DNA of 64,000 bases from Procambarus clarkii (lineage: Eukaryota > Arthropoda > Malacostraca > Decapoda > Cambaridae). How positions within the stretch are numbered: the first letter of the stretch is position 1; the number at the start of each line of letters is the position of its first letter. The stretch spans positions 24,620,166 through 24,684,165 of the forward strand of contig NC_091165.1 of NCBI RefSeq assembly GCF_040958095.1, in the 5' to 3' direction. Below, in pieces: positions 1 to 14,199 of the stretch. The translations under genes and the position numbers were made by a program. The notes beneath the pieces are model-generated. The model made no database searches and was not told the DNA's origin. It worked only from the letters and a program-made list of their open reading frames with translations.

Positions 1-3000
1 CAGCGTCATACGTCAAAAGCAGCGGAGAGCGTTGACACTCGCGTGGAGGACACTCCAAGGGAAGGTATACCCCACCAAAAGGGATGGGAGCTAATGGTTC
101 ACCACTGACATCCTAATAAAGACATACATGTGTCTGAAAATTTTACAAGCATATCAAAAACACAAGTTAGAAGACAAAAAAAAATTCACTTGTTGCTATG
201 TTGAGCATTTGGGTGAACCTAATGACAAGTCAAACAAGGTTCAGTCATTTTTTTTGCCAATAAGAAAAAATAAATGAAGGGCATTAATGATATAAATACA
301 ACCAAAATCTAAACATTTGCTTTAAATCGAAAAAATTGCTGCTTATGATATTCATTGTCAATTCTCTTGTTCCAGTTGCCACCTAACCTAAACTAACTCA
401 GCATTAACCTAACCAAACATAACTTAATGTAGCTTAACTTATACATTAAAGCATAACTAATTGGAAGGAGCAAGTAAAAATTTGATAACTCTACCTGATA
501 CTGTAACTAAATCATGTTAGATTAGGATGATTTATCATGGTTGGAAGCAAGTTACTCCATTTGAACAAATGTTCACATCTGTAATCTTACTACCTGTATC
601 ATATCAGACAATTAATTCCAAGTGCTCTTAAAAAGCATCTTTTTGAGCAGGTCACAAAGTTGTTACCTTAGTAATGGTACCAAGATGCTAGTACAGTATG
701 TGGTTCATTCCCAAAATCCCCCTGAACCCACATGTATGCATAATACACTGCAGAGAAGAATGCTATGTGGATATCTACATGGCTGACGAAATTTAACTAC
801 TGCACTCTGCAATGCAACCGAGACAAGTGTGCCTTACTGCAACTAATTACAGTAAGGAGGTTGAACCTCCTTACTGGCAAGGTAGTGAACCTTGGCAGTC
901 TTCAATATCATAGGTATTCAACACTAGACTGCCAGTAGACAAAGATCATGACGAATAAAAGCCTGACAACAAAAATATATACACAAAGATTAGGCCCCTC
1001 TAGAAGAAGCATATTTCATTCTTGGCCAAGAAAAAAAATTGAAGCAGATGCATTCAAAATGCAACCCCCAACTCAACAGTAAATGAGACAAAACCAATAA
1101 AGTGAAAGAGCATGGAACTTAACCAAACGATTATTTACAGCAATGGCTAATAAAACAAAACCTTACAAGTCAGATGCAACGTAAGGTGTTCATCTCCTAG
1201 CTACTCTGTTGACATATGCTGGCTGACATCTAAAAGATGTGGGAGGCAATGGCCAGGCAAGCAGGCTAACTAACAGTTAGCAGTGTGCTACATGCTGTCT
1301 CTCTGAGATTGAGTAGTACTCAGAAGGGAGATATAAACATAGGTGAATGAACCTTCTGGAGGCGTTTCCAGGATGGATAGTCTTCTTCAGTGTTTCCCTT
1401 GCCCCAGTATAACCTGGTGGGAATGTTTAAAAGACCCTACAATACACTAAGGTGAAAAGTTGACCTGTCTGGATGGTCAATTCTGTTCAGATGAGTCTGC
1501 CTCCTACTTAATCAAGATCTTCATACCTATATACTTCTCAGATTAAGAGCTTTTTTGCCATCAGCCACTTCTACCCAAATAGTTTCTAAATGGTCATCAG
1601 TCTTTCTCTTGCTTTTGTTTAATGCTGCATTTCTGATCCTACCTCACAAATATTACCACTTCTGTACCTTTCCTATCTGTTCTATCTACATGGAAATGTT
1701 TGTAACCCCCTAATCCAACATTCAACCATATAGCCTACGGTATTGAGTATGTTAAAGTCATGTCTGCTATTAGATCAACCTACTTTACACACGAGTGCTT
1801 TAAGATCATTAAATTGAAATTATTTATTAGTTCCTCATACTAACCCATACCAACATAATTTCATACAACTGAGAGCCAGACAAAAAGCTTATTCCCATTA
1901 CTGGAAAAAGTGTTGTCCATCCTGTCTACTATGTTACCAATACCAGCCCTAATCCTATTATGTGCATCATTTTCAACAACAGGTGGCTCTGTCTACATAT
2001 ATTGCATAATATTCACCAGCAACTATGATTTTCCTATAAAAAACTAATATATTGGATTTCATATAAACCATAGCAATAATGACCCAATTTTCAAAACAAC
2101 ATAAGGACAATTGGTTATAAGGTATGCAGCTCCAAATACTACTTGCTCTTCCTGCAAACAAAATATATGGAGCATACAAGCCTATCCTTGTACTGGAGAA
2201 TACCACCTCAGTGGGCTACTACAAAATACACAAAATGAAAACTTCTAAAAAAGATGGACATACAAAATACTGTCTTGCAATATTGTATATTAATTACCTT
2301 CAGGGTTATGTCAGCTACCACAATAATAGGTCGTCGAAGGACATGGGCCAAAGCCAATACATGTATCTCTTCTAAGCTCTCATAAACATGTCCTGTGCAT
2401 TCTTCACTTTGGCTTGTTTGAAATCTGAAACAATATATTACAGTACAGTCTTGCTCAAATGTTCATTGGTACATATCTCTGATTACATCAAATACAGTAC
2501 GTACTAGGCCAGCCCAAAAACTGGCTGCAACACAAACATGTTTGTTACTGGATATGAACGTTCAGGAGACAGGAGCTACCACTGAAGTAGTCGATTCAGA
2601 AAAGGTCCCTAAGGTAGTAGCACTATATTATATGCAAAGAATTGTATATCCACCATAATTCTGTGGACACAAAATAAATAAGTAACAAGCCATCACTTCA
2701 TAAGTAAACACTCAACATTAAATACTATCTCAACAGTACTTGACCTCAAAGTCAAAATTTGTCATATTTTTTTATTATAGTTTACCAACTAGTTCAACAA
2801 CACATTTGGGTGACACAGAGAATCAGGCCTCACATTGAGTTCCCACTCTCAACCTCCATCCAGCAATTGCTAATGAATAATGAGATTCAAACTTTTCCTC
2901 AGTGTACAAAAAATGACACTTGACACACAGTACAGTAATGCAATATTTGTAAATAATTTATTTATAAATGATAAGTGTATTAGATATTTGTAACATGTAA

Positions 3001-6000
3001 AATCACACGTGTACTAAAGCCCAAAATTCTTAAGAAATATTAAAGTCCTTACCCATTACTTAATCTCTTGCATGCAGGGGGAGAATCAGCCTTAGAACAT
3101 GTGTTGGTTTGCCCTTTTGTTTTCTGACTGCTGTCAGAGCTGCCCTCTCCACCACTGTCTTGGCTGCCACGCGGAGCACTAGAGGCCAACCGAAGAACAT
3201 TTGCCCATTCTGTTTCCCACTCTTCATTACTATACACCAAACCTGTGAAAATACCTGATAACAGCAAAGTTTGCAGATGAATAGTAAACATTAAAATTCT
3301 TGAACCATATAACCTCTTGCAGTGCAAGAGGTGCTCTGTATACTCAATAATGTATTTATGCAAGAAATTGTTTTTGTTAAAGACATATTTATGGCACTCA
3401 AAATTACTAAAGGCAATGTAGGAAAGGTTATATAGAGTTGATTTCTGTTTGGATAGAACAGAAAATAATTGATTCCAGACACTATAGTTTATAAAATTTT
3501 ATGTTGCATTTTATGCTCTAAAGAATTATTTTATATGTGCCTTAGATAAGTAAATTGTCAATATGTGCATCCAATATTTGGTAAAATTTTGTGTGTATAC
3601 ATTAAAAGGCTGCTAATCTTGTTATTTTCACACTACCAAAGAAATTAACAAACTAATACAGTAGTAAGCCAACGGTGACGAAGTAAACAAATATAAAACT
3701 AAAATCAAACCAACCCACAGATCCCAATAAAGATTGTGCTCAGTTCTTAAAAAAATGTAAAGAGGAACTTATTTAACCCTTGTCAAGTATATTTCATAAA
3801 TCATTAGAGCTGGGCAATGTACCATAATTCTTTCAATCATTCTCTCTCCCTCTCAGATAAATTATATAACAAAAAGCTGATGTAAGTCTACAACAGCACA
3901 ACCAATATTTCAGGCTGGACTTCATGAAAATTGGGTTAGATGCCAATATTTCCTAAAAGTATGGTACAGGAGCTGACTCCAACTGGTCTGTGAGACTCCA
4001 TACCCCCACTAAATTCGTGTGTGAAAATTGAGTGGGATTAGCACCAAGCATCTGGCCTCCAACCTTGGACAAAGACAAACATCAGCCATTCTCTCTCATA
4101 CGTATACATAGATGACAAACTAGAATACATTAATGATAAAAATACATTTAAAATCCACACTTTTTTTTTTTAAATGGTATATAGTTTGAGAGTGCCTTGC
4201 AGGTCAGCAGCTGTGTTGTAGTATTAATGTAGTCAATGACATGGGCCATATGTGAGTAATATAAGTAAAAGAAGAAACAGCTTCCTTTTTACAGCCCTTT
4301 ACTTCTCTACTTTATCTAATTTTATAGATAATGAAGGGTGACTCATTAACAAACCTGCAGACCCGGTCAAAAAATCAAAACAAGGACTACTTCATTAATT
4401 CTAAAGTTACAGTCCTTACCTGTCTCCCTGTTCTGCTGTGCAACTTGCCACCGCCATCGCCGCCACAGTGGACGACTAAATTGACTTCGGGTTAAAAATT
4501 CATGTAAAGCTTTGCGAAGGGTTAGCAAACGGTCATGAAACCCCCACATTCCTAAAATGAATAAAGGTTAGAGATTATTAACCAACACTATTGCAGTTCA
4601 TCCTCAAGCCACACTAAGAAAATGCATACTTCACATTTTATCTAAATCTTAAATAAGCAGTTTTGTACATATTGAAAGATGTACAGGTATTACCAATCAT
4701 ACTGATGTAAGAGAGAGACCCTTGTGAAGGGTACAACTCAGTAGAGAGACACAGAAACAACAGTGTTAAATGTTGAAAAACAATCTAGAACTCTTGTTGA
4801 ACTCTTGCATCTAGAATCCCTGCCCGTACAATAGTCAGTTCTGCAAATGTGCAGAGCATTGTCACAGAAGGAAAGTGTTATCCCCAGAACAGTGTAAACA
4901 GCAAAGAAAATACATGTTTAAAAAGTATATTCAGTGCTGGAAAATATATAGAAACAATAGTGTTAAATGTTGAGACATACAAATGAACTATTTTAGGGAC
5001 ACAAGTGTATATGAAACATTATTGGAACCATGCGGTTAGACACAGATGCGCTAGCAGTCTCATGAACTCTGTTGTGGGCAGGACGAAGGGTAGGCGCGTC
5101 GTCACTTGTGTGATGTGCGATGGTCTCCTACAATAACGATAAGTGCATTGTATCTCTTATGTGCTATAGCGATGCTCCTTCTCTGCATTAGTGATAGGCA
5201 GTTTTAAAACTAAGTTTATTTATAGAACCTTGTGTGTAAGTGGTGTTTTGAGTTATTTTGATTCATTCCCTCAGATTTCTTTAACACCTGGTCTATAACC
5301 CACCAACCTTGGTCCCCATGTGTAAAGTGTTTAAGTGCCAGGACCTTGTATTGTTAAAGCCCATGCTACCTTTATAGTTCACCAGGGAAGTGTAGGATAA
5401 CATGGCAACCTTAAGTCCCAGTTTGTGTGGATCAAATAGTCAATTCACCCCAAAAGCTTATGTTTGCTGAAAAGCATCCCTCTTAATCTCAACAATACAT
5501 ACACACACATATACATCCCTTCCATTATTTATAAGGAAGTAAGAACGGGATTTGCTAGTCTGTACTCACAGGTACGGCTTCCAATCTCATACCCTTACAC
5601 TGAGCATACTGCTCAATATATCTTATCAATACTTTTGTATATTATGCATATTAACTAAACTAAACCTAACTAAAGCACCTAGTCTATGTACAAAATTGTA
5701 CTTACACTATTCAGCACAGAGAGTGTTAAAAAATCTGAACCTCAAAACAGATGATGATATTTCACAAGCCTTGTAGACAAAACATTAGAAAAGAATATCT
5801 GACCAGCCCAGAGGACAAATAGTAGAAGAGAATCTCTGACCAGCCCGGAGGACAAATAGTAGAAGAGAATCTCTGACCAGCCCAGAGGACAAATAGTAGA
5901 AGAGAATATTTGACCAGCCTGGAGAACATATAGTAGAATAGAATATTTGACCAGCCTTGAGGACAAATAGTAGAAGAGAATATCTGACCAGCCCGGAGGA

Positions 6001-9000
6001 CAAATAGTAGAAGAGAATATTTGACCAGCCCGGAGGACAAACAGTAGAAGAGAATATCTGACCAGCCCGGAGGACAAACAGTAGAAGAGAATATCTGACC
6101 AGCCTGGAGGACAAATAGTAGAAGAGAATATCTGACCAGCCCGGAGGACAAATAGTAGAAGAGAATATCTGACCAGCCTGGAGGACAAATAGTAGAAGAG
6201 AATATCTGACCAGCCCGGAGGACAAATAGTAGAAGAGAATATCTGACCAGCCTGGAGGACAAATAGTAGAAGAGAATATCTGACCAGCCTGGAGAACAAA
6301 TGGTTAGAAGAGCCTGAATAGGCCCACTGAAAGAGACAAGAGTATCCAGAAAGCCACATCAAATAACTAAGTAGTTAAATGACAACTGAATATTTTCTGA
6401 AACTCATGTATATCAGTAAATTAACCCATTCAAATACAATAAGGTACCATGCTCATAATCCAATATAAATTAACCACAGGCAGAATTACAAAGAAAACCA
6501 TTTTCTTTTATTTACACTACAGTAAATGACAATTTTTTTTTATGAGATTCTAATGCTTATCAATCTGTTTACTAGGTCATTAATGTCTGAAATTGAGAAT
6601 GGACATTAGTTAAAAAGAGAATAATAACATGTAGAGGAACAATACCTCACATTTATATATAATTATTTGACAATGCTGTGGCACAGATTTTCCATAATGC
6701 TACTACTGGTGCACAAAGTGTTATGAAAGAAGCTGTCATTATAAATACACTACCTTTAACTCTTCTGCAATACTTTTCCAACTTTACAAAGCAGATGCCT
6801 TAACCAACCTAATAAAGGTGGTGAAAAGAGCAGAAATATGTGGAGCGGGAGCCGGTGGCTGAGCGGACAGAACACTGGGCGCGTGATCCTGTGGTCCCGG
6901 GTTCGATCCCGGGCGCCGGCGAGAAACGATGGGCAGAGTTTCTTTCACCCTGATGCCCCTGTTACCTAGCAGTAAATAGGTACCTGGGAGTTAGTCAGCT
7001 GTCACGGGCTGCTTCCTGGGGATGGAGGCCTGGTCAAGGACCGGGCTGCGGGGACACTAAAAAGCCCCGAAATCATCTCAAGATAACCTCAAGATGATGA
7101 TGTAAACAAATATGGCATTATCTTACCAAGTGATGCAGCATGCAGGAGACAGTTGCCATCACCAGTAGTTGCCAAAGGCCACAACCTTTGGGAAGCGCCA
7201 ATTAGAGCCCACCAATTTAGGCGTCCAGCACCCTCCAGGGATACCAAGGTTGATGTCTCAATCAGATCTCTCTCCAAAAACAAGCGAAATTCATCTGCAA
7301 GACATAATATTCTGTAAATACAAATTTAGAGTGTGAATGCAGCACATATTTCTTACCCCATTTTAAACAGTTACATTTTAGTACAGTATGATGAATTTTC
7401 ACACTAGCTGTAACTGAATCTTAGGAAAATAAGGTATATACATATAGCCTTCTAGTATCTTATGTCTACCCAAATAACACTTCAATACAGCAATCAAGGG
7501 CAGATGTGCATACAGTATGTTGATTTGAAAAGGAACAAAACAAAAAATTTACTCTATATATACTTTCTGATTCCATCTTCAATTGTGTACAGTGACACAA
7601 ATTTTAGCAGGTAACTTCCTCCTCCACAGTGCCTTCAGCAAAACAATTAGCTTTTATTTGATAAAAAGATACACTTTCAATATAGGTCAGTAACCCCCAT
7701 TGACAGTCATGCTATAGTACTGTTTTGCATAAATATTGACATATAATAGTGCTAAATATTTCATATATACTGTAGATCAAATTAAGATGAAATTTTGATG
7801 CTAAAATTTTGAGAGCAGCAACTTTACTAAGAAATTTACAAAAACCATTTGGAGAGTTTACACAGGTTGACAAAAATAATCTTGAACTTACCTGAATATA
7901 TGCTAAGGTCTGGTAATGTAAAAGTGAAAATAGGAGTTTCTATGAAAAATGGAGTACGGCTGGAATCTATTGCTTCCCAGATCTCTTGTGCAAATTCAGA
8001 CCGAGCCTTAGATACAATATTTACATTGTCAGTAGCCTTAGATATCCCTCGGCTCAATTTTTTGTCTGAAAAACAGACAAATTAAGTATTATACACTGAG
8101 CTGGACTCATTCTTACTTTGGCATAATGGGTATAGCATAAATTAATAGTAGCTACAGTACACACAGTGTACAACAAAGAAGTGCTTCTCTTATTTAGAGC
8201 AGAAGTTATTATAGAATGAACCTTTATACACAACTGAACCTCCATAATGAGCGACTATTTCTAAAGTGCAAAATGGAAATGTTCATGTGATCCTTTCAAA
8301 TTATTTTGTTTAATATCTGTATCTCTTTTAAACTTGTATGCAAAATTTAGGTTCCATTAGTCTCAGTTGAAGTCCTGTTTTGCATATCTTTGTGCTAGAA
8401 CATCTAAAAGGTAGAAAAATGGAACAAGTTATGACATTTGTGAAGCAACATAATAAAACAGTGATTTTAAAATGAAAATGAGCTAGACACATGCAGTTTT
8501 TCCTGAAACTATATGAGAATGTATTCCCCCACACCTTATGAGCATTCAGATCAGATATTTGTTAAATATATTATAGGGGGGAAAAATATAGGTGTTACAA
8601 GAAAAAATTGTTACAGCAAAAAAATGTAATACTACATGAACATGTGTGCAGCTGTATTGTCAAATGTTAAGATCCCCCCATGGTGGATATCCATTACTGC
8701 ATATGAGTGGTCGGCAATTTAAAATATTCTTGATCGATGCATTCAAGGTGAGGGGAAATTAAACAATTATGTAATATATTTTCTTTAACTTGCTGTATGT
8801 TTGAAATACAGGGTAAAAATAAATCGGGCTTTGAGATATAAGAAAAGCACCTTTCTGTGTAGATTATTTTGCTGCTCCTCAAGGGGCAGCAAAATGATTT
8901 GCTTTGTCCATTGCACAAGATTTTATGGTCAGGGAAATTTTGTAGCTCTCCATGTAGGGTCTTTAATGTGCTCAGGAATCACTGGATATACAGTAATTTA

Positions 9001-11624
9001 TTCAAGTACAAAATGACAGACAGAATTTCACTCATAAGACTTAAAAGTCCTACAAACCTTCTCTTAACCACAAAGATGACTGCCAAAGATGCATCCTGAT
9101 ATACTACCAGGTATCCAAGTCTGCTTGGATACCTTCTACAACTCCAAATCAGATCTATAATGGAGTACTCACCCGTAATTTGTGATTTCTGTCCAATGTT
9201 GTCTTATGAGGAAGACAAAATTTAAGGTAGGGCTGCACATCTAATGAGAAGTAAAGTTAATGCACTTGACCCAATGACATGACATAAGCAGACTTTCTAA
9301 CACAGAGGCTACCAAAATAAGCCCAGAGTCCAAATAGCAGCCAAGCAGCCAGGATAGACACAAGAGCATGGACACACAGTACCAACACCTCACTGAAACC
9401 TAAAGGTCCAAAGTGATACCAGGAAACCAACTGGCAGGAAACCCAGGTATGGGGAATCATGAAATGAGATCTTTGCCTGTGAGCAGAATATGGAAAACAA
9501 AGCTGAACCATGCAGGGAAAGGAGAAACCCTAGGAACTAAGGTTTCCACTAGACATCAGGCCACTAAGAACCCTAAAATCCTTGAAACTGGGAAGCTGAA
9601 AGGTTAGTCACTGCCAGAAGCACCCAAAAAGATTGAACCCAAAAAGATGCACGAACAAGATCTGAAGCTGACCCTGTTGACTGAAAAGTAGCAGGGAAGT
9701 AAAACCATGGAAATCTGCTATGGGATGGAATTGAGCCACAACCAAGGAACCCAGAAACACACTCAAGGATATGGGCAGAATTAAAATAAAGCTGCAATTA
9801 AACAATGGCTGGCCTACAGAAGAACTAACATTCCAGGGATAGCCACCATCACATAGCTAAAGCATGAAGCAGAGTATGTGCCCATTAAAGGTTTTGAGCT
9901 TCTGAGTTACAGCAAGGTGAATTAGTGAGGGCTAAGGCTGCCTGAAACTCCAGGTGAAATGGGGTACCACCTGTGGTAGTCAGGTGCATTATAGTTAGAG
10001 AGTTTAAACTGTGGCAAAGATCGTTGGCCTGATGATATCTCATTTTTTTTCAGATAGTGACTTGTTTAGTTGCATGCTTTCTGGTAGGTTTTTTCTCAGT
10101 TTTGGATTGACCTCTGATTCCCAAGCGCCCCTTCAACTTGCGGAGAGCTGTCTACCTCAGGCTTAGCTTGACCAGCACTTAACTCAGACAGCTCTTTATA
10201 GAGCCCTTCCTAAAATTAAAGCCTATAAAAGAAATGTTATGAATACACAAAATTACATAAATAGAAAATACTTACAATAATCATACTCCTCCAAATCTAC
10301 AGCTTCTGTTTTCCGCAGCAATGGTTTGGCTGGTGAACATGGGGCAGAGAGTGAAGGTCCCGACCCTGAGCTAACAAGATTGGACACCTCAGGCCGCAAC
10401 ACACAATCAGTTTCATCACTTGAAAACCTCTCCCCATCTATAATTTTATTAGTTACATTTTCAGTCAATGGAAGGTCTTTATGATTAGTATTTTTCTCTG
10501 GCAAGCGAGATTCCTGACAGTCACATACACAATTAGCTTCTCGGTCACTTCTATCCTTAAAGCCAGGAGGACACAGGTAGTCTTTTGAGGAATCTACATT
10601 TATAATTCGCACTAACTTGGAGTCTCTTGTATTTGTATCAATACTACTAGTGATTGAGGAGATAATCACACTTGACGGACCAGTGACAAAAGGCACAGCT
10701 GATGATGAATATGGCGAGTCTTTGGAAGCAGCCTGCATAGAATATGACAAAGGTGATGAGTGAGATGAAGCATTGTAAACACTGTTCGTTGTCTGGCTTG
10801 CAGTGGAAAGGGTTCCTGAGTCATTCACAGATGGTGAAAAGTCATTTAAATATATATTATTGTTTTTATTGGTATTATTATTGGGATTGTTGACACTTAT
10901 TATACAGCTACTATTAACAGTTATTTGCGAAGGAATTGTCGAGCTATGTGGTACGGAGGAAGATCTGGAAGTGCCATCATGTACAGAGTTCCTTTGGCTT
11001 TCTAGGAAGCTTGCAGGATGTGCCACGAACTTTTTCTTTAAGAAGCGCATTCTTTGCACTTCCACTTTGAGGTTTTGACGGATATTTATTTATACTAGGC
11101 ACTGAAGAAGTTGCCACTGGGGTTGTACAAGAAGAAAAATCCGGCCCTTGACAGAAGTTCACAGAACGGTTCACACTGCCGCAGCATTTTTGTAAGGGTG
11201 GTAAACTATTGACTCGTGTAGTGTTAATGCTCTTACTGTATGGCTCAACTAAAATATTTGCTACAGGAAGAACATCTGGGCCCACTGAAGGCAAAACATG
11301 TGTTAACATTGGTACCCCAGACTGTCCTTCATGATAGAGCTTGGGCAGGGCTCCCACCTTTCTCACTCTTGGCGGTGGGAGAGGTGCCAATTTGGAGCCA
11401 CTAGATGATCTTCCTTCAGCTAAATGTCTGGTGTCATAAGTGGGCTTATGCTCATAGATGGGTTTAGGAGCTACTGGAGGTTTAACTGAAGAACTGAAGT
11501 TGGGTGGAGATGATCGCACTGGCCCTGAGTGATGAAAGGGACTGGCCCCTCTTAGCACCGAAAATAACCGTACAGCAGCCTTAACATCCCAGTTCTCGCC
11601 TGTAAATAAATTTATATTGAGTTA

Positions 11625-11670
<46 letters not shown>

Positions 11671-12553
11671 TTTAAATGTTAATTAGATAGAAAAGTTAAA
11701 AATAGCTTTAACTAAAATACCAGTCTCATAACTAGACAAGATTAAAAACATATGCATGTAAAATTAAATATTTAGATATGACAATCAAAATATACACAAC
11801 TCAGAATTTCTCAGGATACAAAAAAGGTAGTTAATAAATGAGTACAAAGGGTGTGATGAGTACATGTACATGGACAGCAACTAGGTACTATATGTTTTGA
11901 CCATAGCCAACCCAGGGAATTAAGTCTTGTTTCCAGTGCAAATCATCTTTCACAGTACAAACAATATTATGAATATTCTTAATGAAGTACAGTACATACA
12001 TTAAATTGTAAAGAAATATGTTGTCCCAAAGATAGTTTTCAGAGGTAGGTGAGTAGTTTCAAAGTGGGCAGTTTCCCTCAGTGGTGGTTTGAGGTGAACT
12101 TTCTACTAGTTTCCCCATCCCAAGACTACAGAACAAAATCATTTGGAAAATTACTTCTCTTGTAGAGTCAAATGTTGCCCAGAGCCTGGCATGCTAGTAT
12201 TAATTTGGGTAGACCCAAAGCTGTAGCTAGGGGAGCAATTGAGAAAGCCAAGCTCAGAAAAGATACTGAAAACTCCCAACAAAGTGAATAACAAAGTGTT
12301 GATCACCCTGTAAAAAGAGGAAGGCCATAAAATCATTTAGTGTAGAGCCTGTAGTTTACCCATACTTGTAGTTATAACTGAGAGTTTACTATATACTGCA
12401 TATATTGTAAGGAGAAAACATGTTTTGGCAAAAAGTGAAATACTGTGTCCAGTAATGAAGAAATCAACAAAGCTTACTCTGCAGAATTTGTCGAGCGAGG
12501 ACTGGGTCAGCTTGTGTGTAGGAAATGAACTCAGTCACTTTCTCTGCCTCCAT
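1..12553 (-). CDS. OTUD7: OTUD7/Cezanne-type OTU deubiquitinase, 5' and middle exons, partial at left edge
   Basis: Eight minus-strand coding exons join in phase with GT-AG borders: 12553-12478, 11599-10276, 8065-7892, 7294-7127, 4551-4420, 3242-3053, 2424-2298 and 112-1, and the gene continues beyond position 1. The product starts with a UBA-like segment ([12 protein letters not shown]... ending in [12 protein letters not shown]), as in vertebrate Cezanne. A long Ser/Asn/Pro-rich linker (exon 2) follows, then KLSRGIS and the OTU domain. The OTU domain shows ERDLIE, GRLNWW, the catalytic-Cys motif [59 protein letters not shown] and [12 protein letters not shown]. The catalytic His and the C-terminal A20-type zinc finger of the family would lie outside the window. 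Family members cleave polyubiquitin, and human OTUD7B prefers Lys11 chains. A splice acceptor just before the ATG at 12553 suggests a 5'-UTR exon further upstream. Exon 2 contains a one-base frame break (see findings). OTUD7A and OTUD7B cannot be told apart in an invertebrate. Confidence 0.93.
1325..1510. repeat. Dispersed repeat, partner at 39,160-39,330
   Basis: gaatgaaccttctggaggcg, gatggatagtcttcttcagt and cccttgccccagtataacctgg recur with changes at 39,160-39,330. The two copies are old and have no coding sense. Confidence 0.6.
5775..6308. repeat. 37-bp minisatellite in an OTUD7 intron
   Basis: About 14 copies of a 36-37 bp unit (ggacaaatagtagaagagaa then tatctgaccagcccgga) stand in tandem. 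Because 37 is not a multiple of three and the unit has no minus-strand stop, all three minus frames stay open; these are not genes. Confidence 0.95.
6841..7093 (+). mobile_element. tRNA-derived SINE
   Basis: The head (about 6,850-6,918) has a tRNA-like layout with a perfect T arm (cccgggttcgatcccggg) and an A-box-like ggtggctgagcgg. The body (gggcagagtttctttcaccc, cagtaaataggtacctggga) and the tail (aatcatctcaagataacctc) follow. It lies in an OTUD7 intron, with its tail about 34 bp inside the intron from the donor at 7126. Confidence 0.85.
11628..11668 (+). repeat. Poly(A) tract, 41 bases
   Basis: On the gene strand this is 41 T, lying 28-69 nt upstream of the OTUD7 exon 2 acceptor (exon start 11599). 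It may act as an extreme polypyrimidine tract or be a degraded retroelement tail. Confidence 0.9.
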
Positions 12554-14199
12554 CCCGCACCTACAGAATAATTCAAAATATAATTTTATCATTGCTAACA
12601 AACATCCCGATGCACAAGTACAATTTCACATACAACACACTGGATGTCATGTAACATGCAAAATATTGTACCACAAAACTGTGGCAACTTTTGGGATCAT
12701 GATGAAAATGTTGCAGGGGTTCAATCTGATAACAATATACAGTACATTATATTTTTATTATGCAATGGAATGGATATGGTTGATAATATGATATAGAGGC
12801 ATTCATGTTTAAACTTATGTATTGATGTTGGGAAATGAGTGAAATGCCAATATGTTCAAATATCGGCGCTTCATTAAGTGTCCAATGGCTGACAACTTTA
12901 CCATACAATGCAACACACTGGACATCCCCATTCACACATGTATAATCTCTCACACAACATACTGGACATCACCATGCAAACATGTACAAATCATCTCACA
13001 TCACATATCACTTGACATAACAAAACAGAGTGTAGGGATGACGCAAGCTTTCACACATATTGCTCTTATTCTGTAACTACACTTTGGTAATATTACATAA
13101 TTACACAACACATTCGACATCCTTGTGCACAGGTTCAATCTCAACACGTTAAACTTTTTATTACAGCTTTAGTGTTCACATGCAACATTAAATGTACATA
13201 ATGAACTGTAATACAGTACTAACAAAAGTAGACAATTGAGTCGAGAGAAAAAAAAAAGTTTATATGCAGTGTTAATTCAAAAGTGCAATAGAGCAACTTC
13301 ATTCTCACAATGCAACACTGTAAAAAAAATGCATTTAATTTGACAAATCAGAAATGTTCAAGCCCAAGCAACCCACCTAATCTACTGAGGTTGAAGTTTG
13401 GCAAAACATCAATATTACGGTGCTTTAATTTTACTAAAGCTCTCAAGTTTGATGGTTTGGAGAAATCAATTTAAAATGCTTTGTATTAGGTGAGAAAACA
13501 GGATGTAGAGAAACCGAACAGCGAGATATAAATACAACTGATACCAATAGCAAGGAAGTGGGTCAACGAGCCAGATCTCTATCTCTCTCTCTCTCTCTCA
13601 GACCGGAAGGTACTTAACCTGAGGTCCATAGACCCCAGATTAACTAGGGGTTCTGCAAGATATAGTGATAAATAGGCTAATTCTAATCATATGTAAATAT
13701 ATTTTTTAGTCACTTTTGTGTTTATCTTATTTTACCAGCATCAAGAGCAAAGATTAAAATCACTTCCTTTCATTGACAATGAAATCCATGTGTGTTTATC
13801 TAATGTATGACCCATAATTATTTTAATGGTAAAAAGGTTAAGAAGAGCTGAGAAAAAACTTGATGATAATTAAATGAATGACCTAAAGTAAAATTCAACA
13901 AGAGTTTTTCTACCATGAGAAGTGCAGTCACCAATGATTGCTACATTAAAGCTAGTAATGAACATCAAGCTGGTCCACACAACCACAGACAGAGTGAAGT
14001 AGGTGTTGCACCCTCTTAACACGATGGCACTCACGTCAACAAACACATCCTGCCCTTGGTCGAAGTGACATTGAAAACGAAAATACATGGCCAACACACT
14101 CCTATCAGAGCCTTAAGTACAGTACCTAAGTGTACACCTGTGACTCATGACAGCTCATGCCCCAGCCTGATCGCGAGGCTCACCAATTACGGCTGCCAC
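12554..14199. other. Upstream region of OTUD7, no gene seen
   Basis: AT-rich DNA with a small (CT)n tract near 13,585 and some repeated cac(a/t)caca words. A 5'-UTR exon may lie here or nearer 15,070-15,250, where a GC-richer segment ends in a donor-like aaggtagag on the minus strand; this is weak. Confidence 0.4.

Noticed and set aside
5742-6362. Three long overlapping minus-strand frames with a repeated '[17 protein letters not shown]' pattern
   Set aside because: They are translations of a 37-bp DNA minisatellite lying in an intron; all frames are open only because the unit lacks stops.
6845-6920. A tRNA gene
   Set aside because: The tRNA-like fold continues into a SINE body and tail, and the same body occurs at 31,884-32,130, so it is a SINE head.
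9240-10200. A possible short gene or old copy of elements A/B in an OTUD7 intron
   Set aside because: The base composition resembles the element interiors, but I could not align it to them or find splice-consistent coding; it stays as unassigned intron.
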